DNA of 38,467 nucleotides from an uncultured Litorivicinus sp. GTDB taxonomy: Bacteria; Pseudomonadota; Gammaproteobacteria; Pseudomonadales; Litorivicinaceae. A model generated the notes under the pieces. The model did no database searches, had not been told where the DNA came from, and saw nothing but the letters and a program-made list of their open reading frames with translations. Every line of letters begins with the position of its first letter. Within the stretch, counting starts at the first letter, position 1. Positions 24,612-33,027 of the stretch are shown here, piece by piece. The translations under genes and the position numbers were made by a program. The stretch is from contig CACAXU010000007.1 of the NCBI GenBank assembly GCA_902536515.1, forward strand, positions 1 to 38,467, given 5' to 3'.

Positions 24612-25943
24612 CTATAACCGCATCAAATCATTATAAAACGCAAAAAACATCAGACCCATCAACAATGCCATACCGATCCGGATCCCTTGCATCTGCACCT
24701 GTTCTGAGACTGGTTTGCCTCTAAGCCATTCCATTGCGAAAAAAACCAGATGCCCGCCATCAAGAACTGGAATTGGCAGTAAATTCAACACACCAAGACT
24801 CACGCTTAAATAGGCGATAAAGCTCAAATAAGCATACCAGCCTGAACTCGCTGAATCTCCCGCCACTCTAGCAATGGTCAAGGGACCACTCAAGTTCTCA
24901 GGCGACAGCGCACCTGAGATCATTTTTCCAATCGACTCAATCGTCAACAAACTCATCTCAATTGTTCGCTCAACACCAACCCATAAGGCTTTCATCGGAT
25001 TTTCTTGAACTGTACGGATCAATTCAGGTGGGAGTGGTTTGACGACAGGTGCGACACCCAAGTAACCAAAGGGGCCATTGGGGCCCTCACGCGTCTCCGG
25101 CACAACGGTCAACGTCTGGGTTAGCCCGGCTCTTTCAACCGTCAAAACGGTTGAAAGCCCATAAGCGCCCTTGATCACAGTGACAAACTCGGTCCAATTT
25201 GCGACCGACTTCCCGTTGACCGCTGTCACACGATCACCTACTAAAAGACCTGCAGCCTCTCCTGCTCCACTCGGAATCACCCGCGCAAGTTCCACATCGA
25301 TCACTGGTGACCACGGTCTGACTCCAAACGCGACCAGTGGGCTTTCGTCCGTGATTAGATTATCCGGGACTGGGATAGTGACTATATCAACAATACTCGA
25401 ATCTAAAGGACGCAAGCCAATTTGAACCGTATTCTGATCACCAATTACATCAACCATGGCAATCGAAATTCGTTCCCACGATTCCATCGGACGTCCGTCG
25501 AAGGATACGACTTCGGCTGGAAGCCTTGTTTTCGTCGTGGTCTCTGCAGGTAGTTCACCTGCCACCGGAACGGGTGTCTGCACGCCGATCATGCTGATGA
25601 ACGCATAAACAATCGCCGCAAAAATGAAGTTAATCCCCGGACCGGCAGCGACGATCGCAACACGCTGGCCCACCGTTTTTTGATCAAATGCCGCGGTACG
25701 CTCGTCCTCAGACAGTGATTGCTCACGACCATCGAGCATCTTTACGTATCCACCAAGGGGGATCGCGGCAACGCAGAATTCAGTGCCTGATTGGTCTTTC
25801 CATGTAAACAAGGCGCGTCCAAAACCGACGGAAAAGCGAAGAACCCGAACGCCACATCGTTTAGCCACCCAGTAGTGACCAAACTCATGCACTGTCACCA
25901 ATACACCCAAGGCAATAATGGTTGCGAGAATCGTAGTAATCAT
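24612..25943 (-). CDS. rseP: Site-2 intramembrane zinc metalloprotease RseP
   Basis: Cleaves the anti-sigma factor RseA within the membrane during the envelope stress response and clears signal peptides. The 443 residues contain HEFGH at 19-23 in the first transmembrane helix and LDGGH with D395 near the C-terminus (LNLLPIPVLDGGHLVFF), together forming the zinc site. Two PDZ domains fit between about 115 and 310, including the segment SGAGEAAGLLVGDRVTAVNG. The ATG overlaps the dxr stop as ATGA. Adjacent to bamA, whose failure triggers the same pathway. Confidence 0.97.
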   Translation of the reverse strand: MITTILATIIALGVLVTVHEFGHYWVAKRCGVRVLRFSVGFGRALFTWKDQSGTEFCVAAIPLGGYVKMLDGREQSLSEDERTAAFDQKTVGQRVAIVAAGPGINFIFAAIVYAFISMIGVQTPVPVAGELPAETTTKTRLPAEVVSFDGRPMESWERISIAMVDVIGDQNTVQIGLRPLDSSIVDIVTIPVPDNLITDESPLVAFGVRPWSPVIDVELARVIPSGAGEAAGLLVGDRVTAVNGKSVANWTEFVTVIKGAYGLSTVLTVERAGLTQTLTVVPETREGPNGPFGYLGVAPVVKPLPPELIRTVQENPMKALWVGVERTIEMSLLTIESIGKMISGALSPENLSGPLTIARVAGDSASSGWYAYLSFIAYLSVSLGVLNLLPIPVLDGGHLVFFAMEWLRGKPVSEQVQMQGIRIGMALLMGLMFFAFYNDLMRL

Positions 25944-27118
25944 GCGCGCTCCGTAATCAAGATTTCAGCGGTCTGACGGCTCATCCTATCAACTGCGAGC
26001 ACGTCATCAATAGAGGATATAGGCTGCCTCGCCGACTGATTCAAGCAATCGGCCACAAGTTCGGTAATTTTAGTGAAGCCAATTTGTTGTTTCAAAAAAG
26101 CGTCAACGGCAATTTCATTCGCAGCGTTTAAGACAATCGGTCGGTCGCCCCCCTCAGCACTTGCTTGCCGGGCAAGGGCCAATGCAGGAAATATTTCGTT
26201 ATTCACAGGATCAAAGTGAAGCTTTGATAATTCTGTCAGACTCACGCGTTCGACATTGATGTCCAAGCGTTCGGGGAAACCCAGTGCATGTGCGATGGGT
26301 ATCCGCATGTCGGGACTGCTCAGTTGTGCGAGCATCGAACCATCAACAAATTCCACTAACGAGTGCACTGTCGACTCCGGGTGAATCACAACATCAATAG
26401 ACGTTTCAGGAACATTAAATAAATGAGTTGCCTCAATGAGCTCAAGCCCCTTATTCATCAGAGTTGCTGAATCAACAGAGATTTTTCGGCCCATCGACCA
26501 GTTTGGATGTGCCACCGCTTGATCTGGCGTGGCATCCGCCATGGCATCGGTATTCCACTCCCGAAACGGGCCTCCCGAACAGGTTAATACTAATTGTTTC
26601 AGCCCAAGTATTGACTGACCGATCGCATAGGATTCAGGCAAACACTGGAACATCGCATTATGTTCAGAATCAATTGGCAGAAGCATCGCACCATTGGCCT
26701 TCGCTTCCGCCATCATCAATTCGCCACCCATTACCAGTGATTCTTTGTTGGCCACGCAGACTCGCTTACCCGCTCGCACTGCGGCGTACGTTGAGACCAA
26801 TCCCGCACCACCAACGATGGCTGCCATCACCACATCAACCTCTGACGCACTTGCCGCTTCAGTCAATGAATGTTCCCCGAATGCGAGCGATCCATTGAAA
26901 TCTTTCGGCAACTTTTCCGTCAGGGCGTTAGCCTCCGACTGGTCAGTCAAAATGACGTGCTTCGGCTTAAACCGTTCAATGATCCGCACCAACGCATCAA
27001 TCGAGCGATGCGCACTAACGACTTCGAGATGAAATCGCTCTGGATGTGCCTCGATGACAGACAACGTTGACTCACCAATAGAGCCGGTTGCCCCAAATAA
27101 AGCCACACCAATCGTCAT
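25940..27118 (-). CDS. dxr: 1-deoxy-D-xylulose 5-phosphate reductoisomerase Dxr
   Basis: Makes 2-C-methyl-D-erythritol 4-phosphate from deoxyxylulose phosphate with NADPH, the committed step of the isoprenoid pathway. From ATG 27118 the protein has 392 residues. The NADPH-binding motif GATGSIGESTLSVIEAHPER is at the N-terminus; CVANKESLVMGGELM, LPIDSEHNAMFQCLP and the metal-site segment SVDSATLMNKGLELIEATHL follow. I prefer this ATG, which overlaps the cdsA stop as ATGA, over an in-frame TTG four codons upstream. It overlaps rseP by ATGA. Confidence 0.97.
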   Translation of the reverse strand: MTIGVALFGATGSIGESTLSVIEAHPERFHLEVVSAHRSIDALVRIIERFKPKHVILTDQSEANALTEKLPKDFNGSLAFGEHSLTEAASASEVDVVMAAIVGGAGLVSTYAAVRAGKRVCVANKESLVMGGELMMAEAKANGAMLLPIDSEHNAMFQCLPESYAIGQSILGLKQLVLTCSGGPFREWNTDAMADATPDQAVAHPNWSMGRKISVDSATLMNKGLELIEATHLFNVPETSIDVVIHPESTVHSLVEFVDGSMLAQLSSPDMRIPIAHALGFPERLDINVERVSLTELSKLHFDPVNNEIFPALALARQASAEGGDRPIVLNAANEIAVDAFLKQQIGFTKITELVADCLNQSARQPISSIDDVLAVDRMSRQTAEILITERA

Positions 27119-27948
27119 AGCAAAGGCCAACCCGTGAGATAGATACTTAAGGCGAAGACCGGTGTCGCGGCGGTCAACGAATCAATACGATCCATGACTC
27201 CACCATGACCCGGTAGTAACGAACTTGAGTCTTTGACCCCTTGTTCGCGCTTGATTAAGCTTTCAAATAAATCACCAAGGACAGAAAATAACACGGTTAT
27301 TGCGACGATGAAGATTAAGACCGCCCAGGTGATCGGTGAAAATAAATGATTTGTAGGTTCACCGAGTGAAGCACCCACCGTCGTGACAGTCAAAGCGAAG
27401 ACCATGCCTCCGACCAGTCCAGCCCAGCTCTTTCCGGGACTGACGTCCGGTACGAGCTTTCTCGTCCCAAACTGACGGCCAACGAAATAGGCACCGACAT
27501 CAGCTGCCCAAATGATCGTGACCAGCAATGCGATCAACAAAATATGTGCCTCATGACGCCTTAAAAACAGCAAAGCAACGTAAGCGGGAATTAGGACCAA
27601 TAGTCCAAAGCCGAGCTTCATTTGTTTGCCACCAATCTGCTCCCTACTCTGCGGGTACATGACGACAAGTGCCGCAGCCACAATCCAAAATAGACAACCG
27701 ATTCCCAGGAGCATCGGTACATAGACACTTGGCAATGCATAACAGCCAATCAAAATACAGCTGAAAACGACCAATAACGCCCCCGTCAGTATTTGCCCCA
27801 CCAGTCCGGACAAACGGATCCATTCCCAAGCACCGACTAAAACGATGAGACCGACACACATCGCAAAAGCATCCTCAGGTAATACAAATAAGATCAGCAA
27901 CGCAACTGGAAGCATCACCAATGCGGTTAGGATTCGCGCTTTCAGCAT
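27115..27948 (-). CDS. cdsA: Phosphatidate cytidylyltransferase CdsA
   Basis: Integral inner-membrane enzyme making CDP-diacylglycerol from phosphatidate and CTP, the branch point for all phospholipids. The 277 residues have many hydrophobic helices and the C-terminal family signature: GDLFESLIKREQGVKDSSSL followed by PGHGGVMDRIDSL. The ATG lies two bases after the uppS stop and the stop overlaps dxr as ATGA. Position between uppS and dxr is the standard order. Confidence 0.97.
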   Translation of the reverse strand: MLKARILTALVMLPVALLILFVLPEDAFAMCVGLIVLVGAWEWIRLSGLVGQILTGALLVVFSCILIGCYALPSVYVPMLLGIGCLFWIVAAALVVMYPQSREQIGGKQMKLGFGLLVLIPAYVALLFLRRHEAHILLIALLVTIIWAADVGAYFVGRQFGTRKLVPDVSPGKSWAGLVGGMVFALTVTTVGASLGEPTNHLFSPITWAVLIFIVAITVLFSVLGDLFESLIKREQGVKDSSSLLPGHGGVMDRIDSLTAATPVFALSIYLTGWPLL

Positions 27949-27950
27949 CT

Positions 27951-28676
27951 CTAAACAGCGACCTGTTCAGAGGTTTTTCCAAAGCGCCGTTCTCGACCGG
28001 CATACTCCAGAAGACAAGCGTCAAGCGCTTCACCGTCAAAATCGGGCCATAACACGTCACTGAATACCAGTTCTGCATATGCCGACTGCCAGAGTAAAAA
28101 ATTCGAAATCCGATGCTCACCACCGGTCCGAATCAATAGGTCCACCGTCGTTTGCCCTGATAAATTTTGAGAATCCTCAAAGAGCTGTTCATCAATCGCT
28201 TCCGCCTCCAGTGTTCCATCGCTCACTCGCGCGGCCAGGCGCTTTGCTGTATCTGCAATATCCCAACGTCCACCATAATTTGCGAGGATATTCAGCTTGA
28301 GACGAGTACCGGTAGCTGTTGCTTGCTCGGCGCGTGCCATGGCCTCAATTAGGGAATCTGGGAACTGAGATCGATCACCTATCACCTCGATGGCAATTTT
28401 GTTTTCGATTAGCTCAGGAACCTCATCATTCAGCGATTTTTCGAACAATCGCATCAGACCATCCACTTCAAGTTTTGGCCGGCTCCAATTCTCACTCGAA
28501 AATGCAAACACGGACAGGGTGTGGACTCCCCGCTCGATACATTTTCGGATCACCCGACGCAATGCATCGGCGCCAGCGGCATGTCCTGCAAGCTTGCGCC
28601 TATGGTGGTGTTTTGCCCAGCGGTTGTTGCCATCCATGATGATGGCGATATGACCTGGAATCCGAAGCTCAGCCAT
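27951..28676 (-). CDS. uppS: Undecaprenyl diphosphate synthase UppS (IspU)
   Basis: Cis-prenyltransferase that builds the C55 carrier lipid for peptidoglycan and LPS O-chains. The 241 residues contain the catalytic Asp in IAIIMDGNNRWAKHHHRRKL, then GHAAGADALRRVIRKCIERG, the segment FAFSSENWSRP, and the C-terminal motif LLIRTGGEHRISNFLLWQSA. The Gly usually seen in DGNGRWA is Asn here (DGNNRWA), also found in some close families. It starts six bases after the frr stop. The DUF368 gene in the same cluster may recycle its product's monophosphate. Confidence 0.96.
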   Translation of the reverse strand: MAELRIPGHIAIIMDGNNRWAKHHHRRKLAGHAAGADALRRVIRKCIERGVHTLSVFAFSSENWSRPKLEVDGLMRLFEKSLNDEVPELIENKIAIEVIGDRSQFPDSLIEAMARAEQATATGTRLKLNILANYGGRWDIADTAKRLAARVSDGTLEAEAIDEQLFEDSQNLSGQTTVDLLIRTGGEHRISNFLLWQSAYAELVFSDVLWPDFDGEALDACLLEYAGRERRFGKTSEQVAV

Positions 28677-28681
28677 GAACC

Positions 28682-29239
28682 TCAGACTTCCATGAGATCT
28701 GCTTCTTTTTCCTGCAGCAATTGATCGATCCGTTTGACCATTTCATCTGTCAGTTTCTGAATTTCATCGCCGGCACGACGATCATCGTCCTCAGTAATTT
28801 CTTTCTCTTTCAATAGGTCTTTCACATCAGCTAATGCATCACGACGGATATTACGCACGGCAACTTTTGTTTGCTCAGCTTCGGCGCGTGCCTGCTTGGT
28901 GTAGCCCTTTCGCGTTTCTTCGGTTAAAGGCGGCATCGGAACCCGAATCACGTCGCCTGCTGATGCAGGATTCAGTCCAAGATCTGACTTCATGATTGCC
29001 TTCTCGATATCACCAACCATCGGCTTCTCCCAGGGTGTCACCGCCAAGGTTCTGGCATCTTCAACAGATATATTTGCAACCTGGCTAACGGGAACCTCTG
29101 ACCCGTAATAATCCACTCTAACCACATCTAAAATTGACGGATGGGCACGACCGGTTCGAATTTTCGCAAAAGCATGTCCTAAGGACTCCACTGACTTTTC
29201 CATTCGGGATTTGGCGTCTGCTTTGATCTCATTAATCAC
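28682..29239 (-). CDS. frr: Ribosome recycling factor Frr
   Basis: Splits post-termination ribosomes together with EF-G. The 185 residues are exactly the family's length, with the signature [20 protein letters not shown] and [20 protein letters not shown], and later [20 protein letters not shown]. The start is GTG at 29239-29237, overlapping the pyrH stop as GTGA; the next Met (residue 13) would remove a conserved helix start. Confidence 0.97.
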   Translation of the reverse strand: MINEIKADAKSRMEKSVESLGHAFAKIRTGRAHPSILDVVRVDYYGSEVPVSQVANISVEDARTLAVTPWEKPMVGDIEKAIMKSDLGLNPASAGDVIRVPMPPLTEETRKGYTKQARAEAEQTKVAVRNIRRDALADVKDLLKEKEITEDDDRRAGDEIQKLTDEMVKRIDQLLQEKEADLMEV

Positions 29240-29979
29240 GAATCAGTTCCTTCATCAATCAAAGTACCCTCGTTCTCTCCTCGAATAATCGAAACAAGTG
29301 CACCTTGTTTATTCATATTAAACACTCGAACCGGCATCGAGTGATCACGAACCAAACAAATCGCGGTTAAGTCCATCACACCCAACTGCTGTGCCAGAAC
29401 AGTCTCGTAGTCTAAAACATCGTATTTTACCGCATTTGGGTTACTCACGGGATCAGAATCATACACTCCGTCCACTTTGGTAGCCTTCAATACCAAATCA
29501 CAATCCACTTCGATTGCTCGCAAGCAAGCTGCCGAGTCAGTCGTAAAAAACGGATTGCCCGTCCCCGCCGCGAAAATCACCACATCGTTTTGATCGAGAT
29601 AACGCATCGCACGACGACGATCGTAATGCTCCACCATGCCACTCATGGGTATCGCACTCATCACATGGCTCGCAATTGAAGATCTTTCAAGTGAATCGCG
29701 CATCGCAAGTGCATTCATCAAGGTCGCGAGCATCCCCATATGATCACCAGTCACACGGTCCAAGCCAGCCTTATGCAATTCAGAACCTCGGAACAGATTT
29801 CCGCCACCAATCACAAGACCGACCTGGACACCAATTCCAACAAGTTGACCGATTTCAAGAGCCATTCGGTCAAGCACTTGTGGACTGATACCAAATCCAT
29901 CCTCACCAGCGAGCGCTTCGCCTGACAGCTTCAGTAAAATCCTTTGATAACGCACTGAACGTTCGCCTTTGGCCATCAT
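29236..29979 (-). CDS. pyrH: UMP kinase PyrH
   Basis: Phosphorylates UMP to UDP, feeding PyrG further down the same cluster. The 247 residues show the amino acid kinase fold: [70 protein letters not shown] and [20 protein letters not shown]. Two consecutive ATG codons (29979 and 29976) follow a GGAGGA site; spacing favours the second, giving one residue fewer. This ribosome binding site directly abuts the T-tract of the terminator after tsf. Confidence 0.97.
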   Translation of the reverse strand: MMAKGERSVRYQRILLKLSGEALAGEDGFGISPQVLDRMALEIGQLVGIGVQVGLVIGGGNLFRGSELHKAGLDRVTGDHMGMLATLMNALAMRDSLERSSIASHVMSAIPMSGMVEHYDRRRAMRYLDQNDVVIFAAGTGNPFFTTDSAACLRAIEVDCDLVLKATKVDGVYDSDPVSNPNAVKYDVLDYETVLAQQLGVMDLTAICLVRDHSMPVRVFNMNKQGALVSIIRGENEGTLIDEGTDS

Positions 29980-29986
29980 ATTTCCT

Positions 29987-30015
29987 CCAAAAAAAAGGCC
30001 GCTTGAGCGGCCTTT
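29987..30015 (-). terminator. Rho-independent terminator after rpsB-tsf
   Basis: On the minus strand the sequence AAAGGCCGCTCAAGCGGCCT continues into a run of T. The stem is ten base pairs counting the A/T pairs, GC-rich in its core, with a minimal loop, followed by at least eight consecutive T. It lies 14 bases after the tsf stop. The T-run ends at the pyrH Shine-Dalgarno, so pyrH transcripts either read through it or carry it in their leader. Confidence 0.88.
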
Positions 30016-30028
30016 CTAAATTTCTGAA

Positions 30029-30889
30029 TCAGTGACTACCTCTAGCTTGAGCCATCACTTCCTCCGCGAAATCGACTTCTTCTCTCTCGATGCCTTCGCC
30101 CACTTCAAAGCGAACCATACCTGTCACCGTTGCACCAGCAGATTTTGCCAGCTGTCCAACTGTTTGGTCCGGATTCTTCACAAAAGGTTGCTCGACAAGA
30201 CTAATTTCAGCCAGGAATTTACGGATCCGACCACCGATCATCTTTTCGATGATTTCAGCAGGCTTCCCTGAGTTCTCTGCCTGTGCGGCAAAGATTTCCT
30301 TTTCCTTTTCAATCACTGCAAGATCAACGTCATCTGGATTCACGACCGTTGGATTGACTGCAGCGACGTGCATTGCGATGTCTTTCGCGAGCTCTACTGA
30401 GCCACCCTCGAGACCGATCATCACACCGATCTTTTCATTTGAGTGAACGTATGCTCCAACCACTGATGCACTGATTTTTGCGATACGACGAACGGTTATG
30501 TTCTCACCAATCTTTTGCACCAACGCTGAACGCGCGCTCTCGAGGTCGCCATCCATTAATGCAGCAACATCTGTCGAGTCAGTCGACTCAGCTTTCGCGA
30601 TTACTTGATCAGCAAACGCTGAAAAATTGTCATCTCGAGCCACGAAATCTGTTTCTGAGTTGACTTCCAGAAGTGTCCCTTGACCACCATTGACCGCGAC
30701 ACGAACAACACCATCCGCCGCAACCCGACCCGCTTTCTTCGCAGCCTTCATACCAGACGACTTACGCAGGTTTTCAATTGCTAATTCAAGATCACCGTCG
30801 GCTTCGACTAGTGCTTTTTTACATTCCATCATGCCAAGACCCGTGCGCTCGCGCAGTTCCTTAACCATTGAAGCTGAGATAGCGGCCAT
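30029..30889 (-). CDS. tsf: Elongation factor Ts
   Basis: Guanine nucleotide exchange factor for EF-Tu. The 286 residues contain the N-terminal UBA-like module ([20 protein letters not shown]), the EF-Tu contact motif [18 protein letters not shown], and the core subdomains ([25 protein letters not shown] at the end). The ATG has an AAGAGGA ribosome binding site. It lies 25 bases after rpsB, and a strong terminator follows, so rpsB-tsf is a defined operon as in E. coli. Confidence 0.98.
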   Translation of the reverse strand: MAAISASMVKELRERTGLGMMECKKALVEADGDLELAIENLRKSSGMKAAKKAGRVAADGVVRVAVNGGQGTLLEVNSETDFVARDDNFSAFADQVIAKAESTDSTDVAALMDGDLESARSALVQKIGENITVRRIAKISASVVGAYVHSNEKIGVMIGLEGGSVELAKDIAMHVAAVNPTVVNPDDVDLAVIEKEKEIFAAQAENSGKPAEIIEKMIGGRIRKFLAEISLVEQPFVKNPDQTVGQLAKSAGATVTGMVRFEVGEGIEREEVDFAEEVMAQARGSH

Positions 30890-30914
30890 GCTGAATCCTC
30901 TTTAAATCAAAAAA

Positions 30915-32066
30915 TTATGCGTCTTTTGCTGTGTCTTCAGCTATATCGACAGCCGGAGCATCCTCAGCAACAGCTTCCTTTGGCGCAACCTTTTTAGGAG
31001 CAGATTTCTTGGCTGGTGCTTTTTTGGCTGATGCTTTAGTGGCTGGTGCTTTCTTAACCGTCGCTTTCTTGGCTGGTGCTTTCCTGGCTGGTGCTTTCTT
31101 GGCTGGTGTTTTCTTGGCTGGTGCTTCTTCAGAGGTAACTTCTGCGGCAGGAGCCTCTTCCACCGACGCTTCTTCAGTAACTGTCTCCTCAGAAATAACT
31201 TCTACAGCAGTAGCCTCTTCTACCGATGCATCTTCAGCACCCGTCTCCTCCGGAATGGCTTTCTTCGGTACGGTCTTCGACGGAGTAACCTTCTTCGGCA
31301 CGGCTTTCTTTTCGGTGACTACGACAGCTGGTGCGTCTTCAGCCGCGTCTTCGGCAACTTCAACGTAGTCACTCTTACCAAGACTTTCCGCGGCGCCTTC
31401 GATACACGCATCAGCGATTGCAGATGAATACAATTCAATCGCCCGAATTGCGTCGTCATTTCCTGGAATCACGATATCAACACCGTCTGGATCCGAGTTC
31501 GTGTCGACGATCCCAATCACGGGAATTCCGAGCTTGTTCGCTTCCTGGATCGCAATTTTCTCGTGGTTAACGTCTACAACAAAAATCGCATCCGGGAGAC
31601 CACCCATGTCCTTGATACCACCAATCGAACGATCCAACTTATCAAGCTGGCGTGATAGGTCGAGCGCCTCTTTCTTTGAGATCTTCTCAAGTGTGCCGTC
31701 ACCCATCTTCGTTTCGAGTTCTCTTAAACGCTTGATCGACTGACGAATCGTTTTCCAGTTGGTCAGCATGCCGCCCAACCAACGATGGTTAACGAATGGC
31801 TGTCCTGCACGCTCAGCTTGCTCTTTCACAATTTTTGCTGCTGCACGCTTGGTGCCGACAAACAATACCTTGTTCTTGTTCTGAGCCATCCCACGAACAA
31901 TCGCGACCGCTTTATCTAACGCAGGTACTGTGAGTTCGAGGTCAATGATATGAATTTTGTTACGAGCACCAAAGATAAACGGTGCCATTTTTGGATTCCA
32001 GTAACGAGTCTGGTGACCGAAGTGAGCGCCTGCCTTTAGTAGCTCGCGCATACTAACGTTTGCCAT
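30915..32066 (-). CDS. rpsB: 30S ribosomal protein S2 with long repetitive charged C-terminal extension
   Basis: The first ~235 residues are an ordinary S2: [74 protein letters not shown], and [20 protein letters not shown]. The protein totals 383 residues against about 241 in E. coli. The extra ~150 residues are low-complexity: an acidic Glu/Ala/Val/Thr segment made from a duplicated 20-residue unit, then a basic stretch of five-residue units of the KKAPA type, then a short acidic tail ([16 protein letters not shown]). The reading frame stays open through the whole tail and ends in TAA, followed by tsf at normal spacing, so it looks genuine rather than a frameshift artefact. Confidence 0.97.
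   Translation of the reverse strand: MANVSMRELLKAGAHFGHQTRYWNPKMAPFIFGARNKIHIIDLELTVPALDKAVAIVRGMAQNKNKVLFVGTKRAAAKIVKEQAERAGQPFVNHRWLGGMLTNWKTIRQSIKRLRELETKMGDGTLEKISKKEALDLSRQLDKLDRSIGGIKDMGGLPDAIFVVDVNHEKIAIQEANKLGIPVIGIVDTNSDPDGVDIVIPGNDDAIRAIELYSSAIADACIEGAAESLGKSDYVEVAEDAAEDAPAVVVTEKKAVPKKVTPSKTVPKKAIPEETGAEDASVEEATAVEVISEETVTEEASVEEAPAAEVTSEEAPAKKTPAKKAPARKAPAKKATVKKAPATKASAKKAPAKKSAPKKVAPKEAVAEDAPAVDIAEDTAKDA
31006..31125. repeat. Eight 15-bp tandem units in the rpsB tail
   Basis: Consecutive 15-base units, plus-strand consensus TTCTTGGCTGGTGCT, starting at 31006, 31021, 31036, 31051, 31066, 31081, 31096 and 31111. Most differ from the consensus by 0-3 bases; the fourth is the most diverged. 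Each encodes five residues of the Lys-Lys-Ala-Pro-Ala type on the minus strand. Two more degenerate units precede it (30976-31005). Confidence 0.9.
31141..31260. repeat. 60-bp direct tandem duplication in the rpsB tail
   Basis: 31141-31200 and 31201-31260 align without gaps at 47 of 60 positions by my count. They encode the two copies of the acidic 20-residue block in the S2 extension (recognisable as [12 protein letters not shown] and [12 protein letters not shown]). Confidence 0.82.
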
Positions 32067-32170
32067 GCCATAGTCCTTATTAGGGGTTCAACCAAATGCG
32101 ATACGACCCCTGCTATGACCTCAAACGAGGCACCCCATGACAGGTTGGTGGACGGACCGCGAAATTTACG
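32067..32170 (-). promoter_or_regulatory. Possible structured 5' leader of rpsB (autoregulatory candidate)
   Basis: The ~100-base leader in front of rpsB can form two hairpins on the minus strand: CCTC-GTTT-GAGG (plus 32119-32130) and AGGGGT (32111-32106) pairing with ACCCCT (32087-32082) across an 18-base loop. The second ends just before the AAGGA ribosome binding site. In E. coli and relatives S2 represses its own operon by binding a conserved structured rpsB leader; equivalence here is inferred from position and hairpins only. Confidence 0.4.
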
Positions 32171-32176
32171 GAATGG

Positions 32177-32182
32177 AGTATA
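32177..32182 (-). promoter_or_regulatory. Candidate -10 box of the rpsB-tsf promoter
   Basis: TATACT on the minus strand, a one-mismatch match to TATAAT, about 110 bases before the rpsB start. The -35 region at 16-17 bases spacing (TGGCAT/GTGGCA) is poor. The divergent map gene starts 60 bases away on the other side, so both promoters share this 175-base intergenic region. Confidence 0.45.
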
Positions 32183-32241
32183 ACAACTTTCTACTGGAAT
32201 GCCACATCTGGCATACTACGCGCCTAATTTAAGGAGTCACC

Positions 32242-33027
32242 GTGACCCATAGCATCCAAACACCGGCTGATATCGAAGGCATGCGCGTCGCTGGCAAGCT
32301 TGCTGCCGAATGCCTTCTAATGATCGAAGAACACGTCAAACCTGGAGTCACCACTGGTGAACTTGATCGAGTCTGCCACGATTACATTGTTGACATACAG
32401 CAAGCAATTCCGGCACCGCTCAACTACCGCGGTTTTCCAAAATCAATCTGCACCAGTATTAACCATGTAGTTTGTCATGGGATTCCAGATGACGGCAAAG
32501 AGTTGAAGCGCGGCGATATCATCAATATCGATGTGACAGTGATTAAAGATGGCTACCACGGCGACACGAGCAAAATGTACACCGTAGGCGAGATCAAGCC
32601 CTTCGCTGACCGTTTGATCAAGATCACTCAGGAATGTATGTATCAGGGGATCGAGTTAGTCAAACCGGGTGCACGACTCGGTGATATCGGTTTCGCAATC
32701 CAAACTCATGCGGAGAATCATCACTACTCTGTTGTTGAAGAATTTTGTGGGCATGGGATTGGTAAAGTATTCCATGAGGACCCACAAGTGCTGCACTATG
32801 GCCGGCCCGGCACAGGTATCACACTCAGAGAAGGTCTGACCTTCACGATCGAACCGATGATTAATCAGGGCAAGCGCCACACACGGATCCTGTCAGACGG
32901 GTGGACTGCTGTCACCAAAGACAGAAAATTATCTGCACAATGGGAACACACCGTGCTGGTCACCCCAACCGGATATGAAATCCTGACCTATCGGGAAGGT
33001 GACGAAAGCCTCCCTAGGGTCGGTTGA
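32242..33027 (+). CDS. map: Type I methionine aminopeptidase Map
   Basis: Removes the initiator Met from nascent proteins. The 261 residues are standard. The five metal ligands can be placed in DVTVIKDGYHGDTS (two Asp), EEFCGHGIGKVFHEDP (His), FTIEPMIN (Glu) and QWEHTVLVT (Glu); the substrate His lies in NHVVCHGIP. The start is GTG at 32242, five bases after a good AAGGAG site. It is divergent from rpsB, the typical arrangement. The stop overlaps glnD as TGATG. Confidence 0.97.
   Translation: MTHSIQTPADIEGMRVAGKLAAECLLMIEEHVKPGVTTGELDRVCHDYIVDIQQAIPAPLNYRGFPKSICTSINHVVCHGIPDDGKELKRGDIINIDVTVIKDGYHGDTSKMYTVGEIKPFADRLIKITQECMYQGIELVKPGARLGDIGFAIQTHAENHHYSVVEEFCGHGIGKVFHEDPQVLHYGRPGTGITLREGLTFTIEPMINQGKRHTRILSDGWTAVTKDRKLSAQWEHTVLVTPTGYEILTYREGDESLPRVG

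Noticed and set aside
31006-31125. Regular short repeats resembling a CRISPR array.
   Set aside because: Units are contiguous 15-mers without spacers and lie in the open reading frame of rpsB.
30931-31368. A 145-codon plus-strand frame of Ala/Gly/Phe-rich repeats opposite rpsB.
   Set aside because: Its repetitive composition is the mirror of the S2 tail repeats; there is no ribosome binding site or family match.
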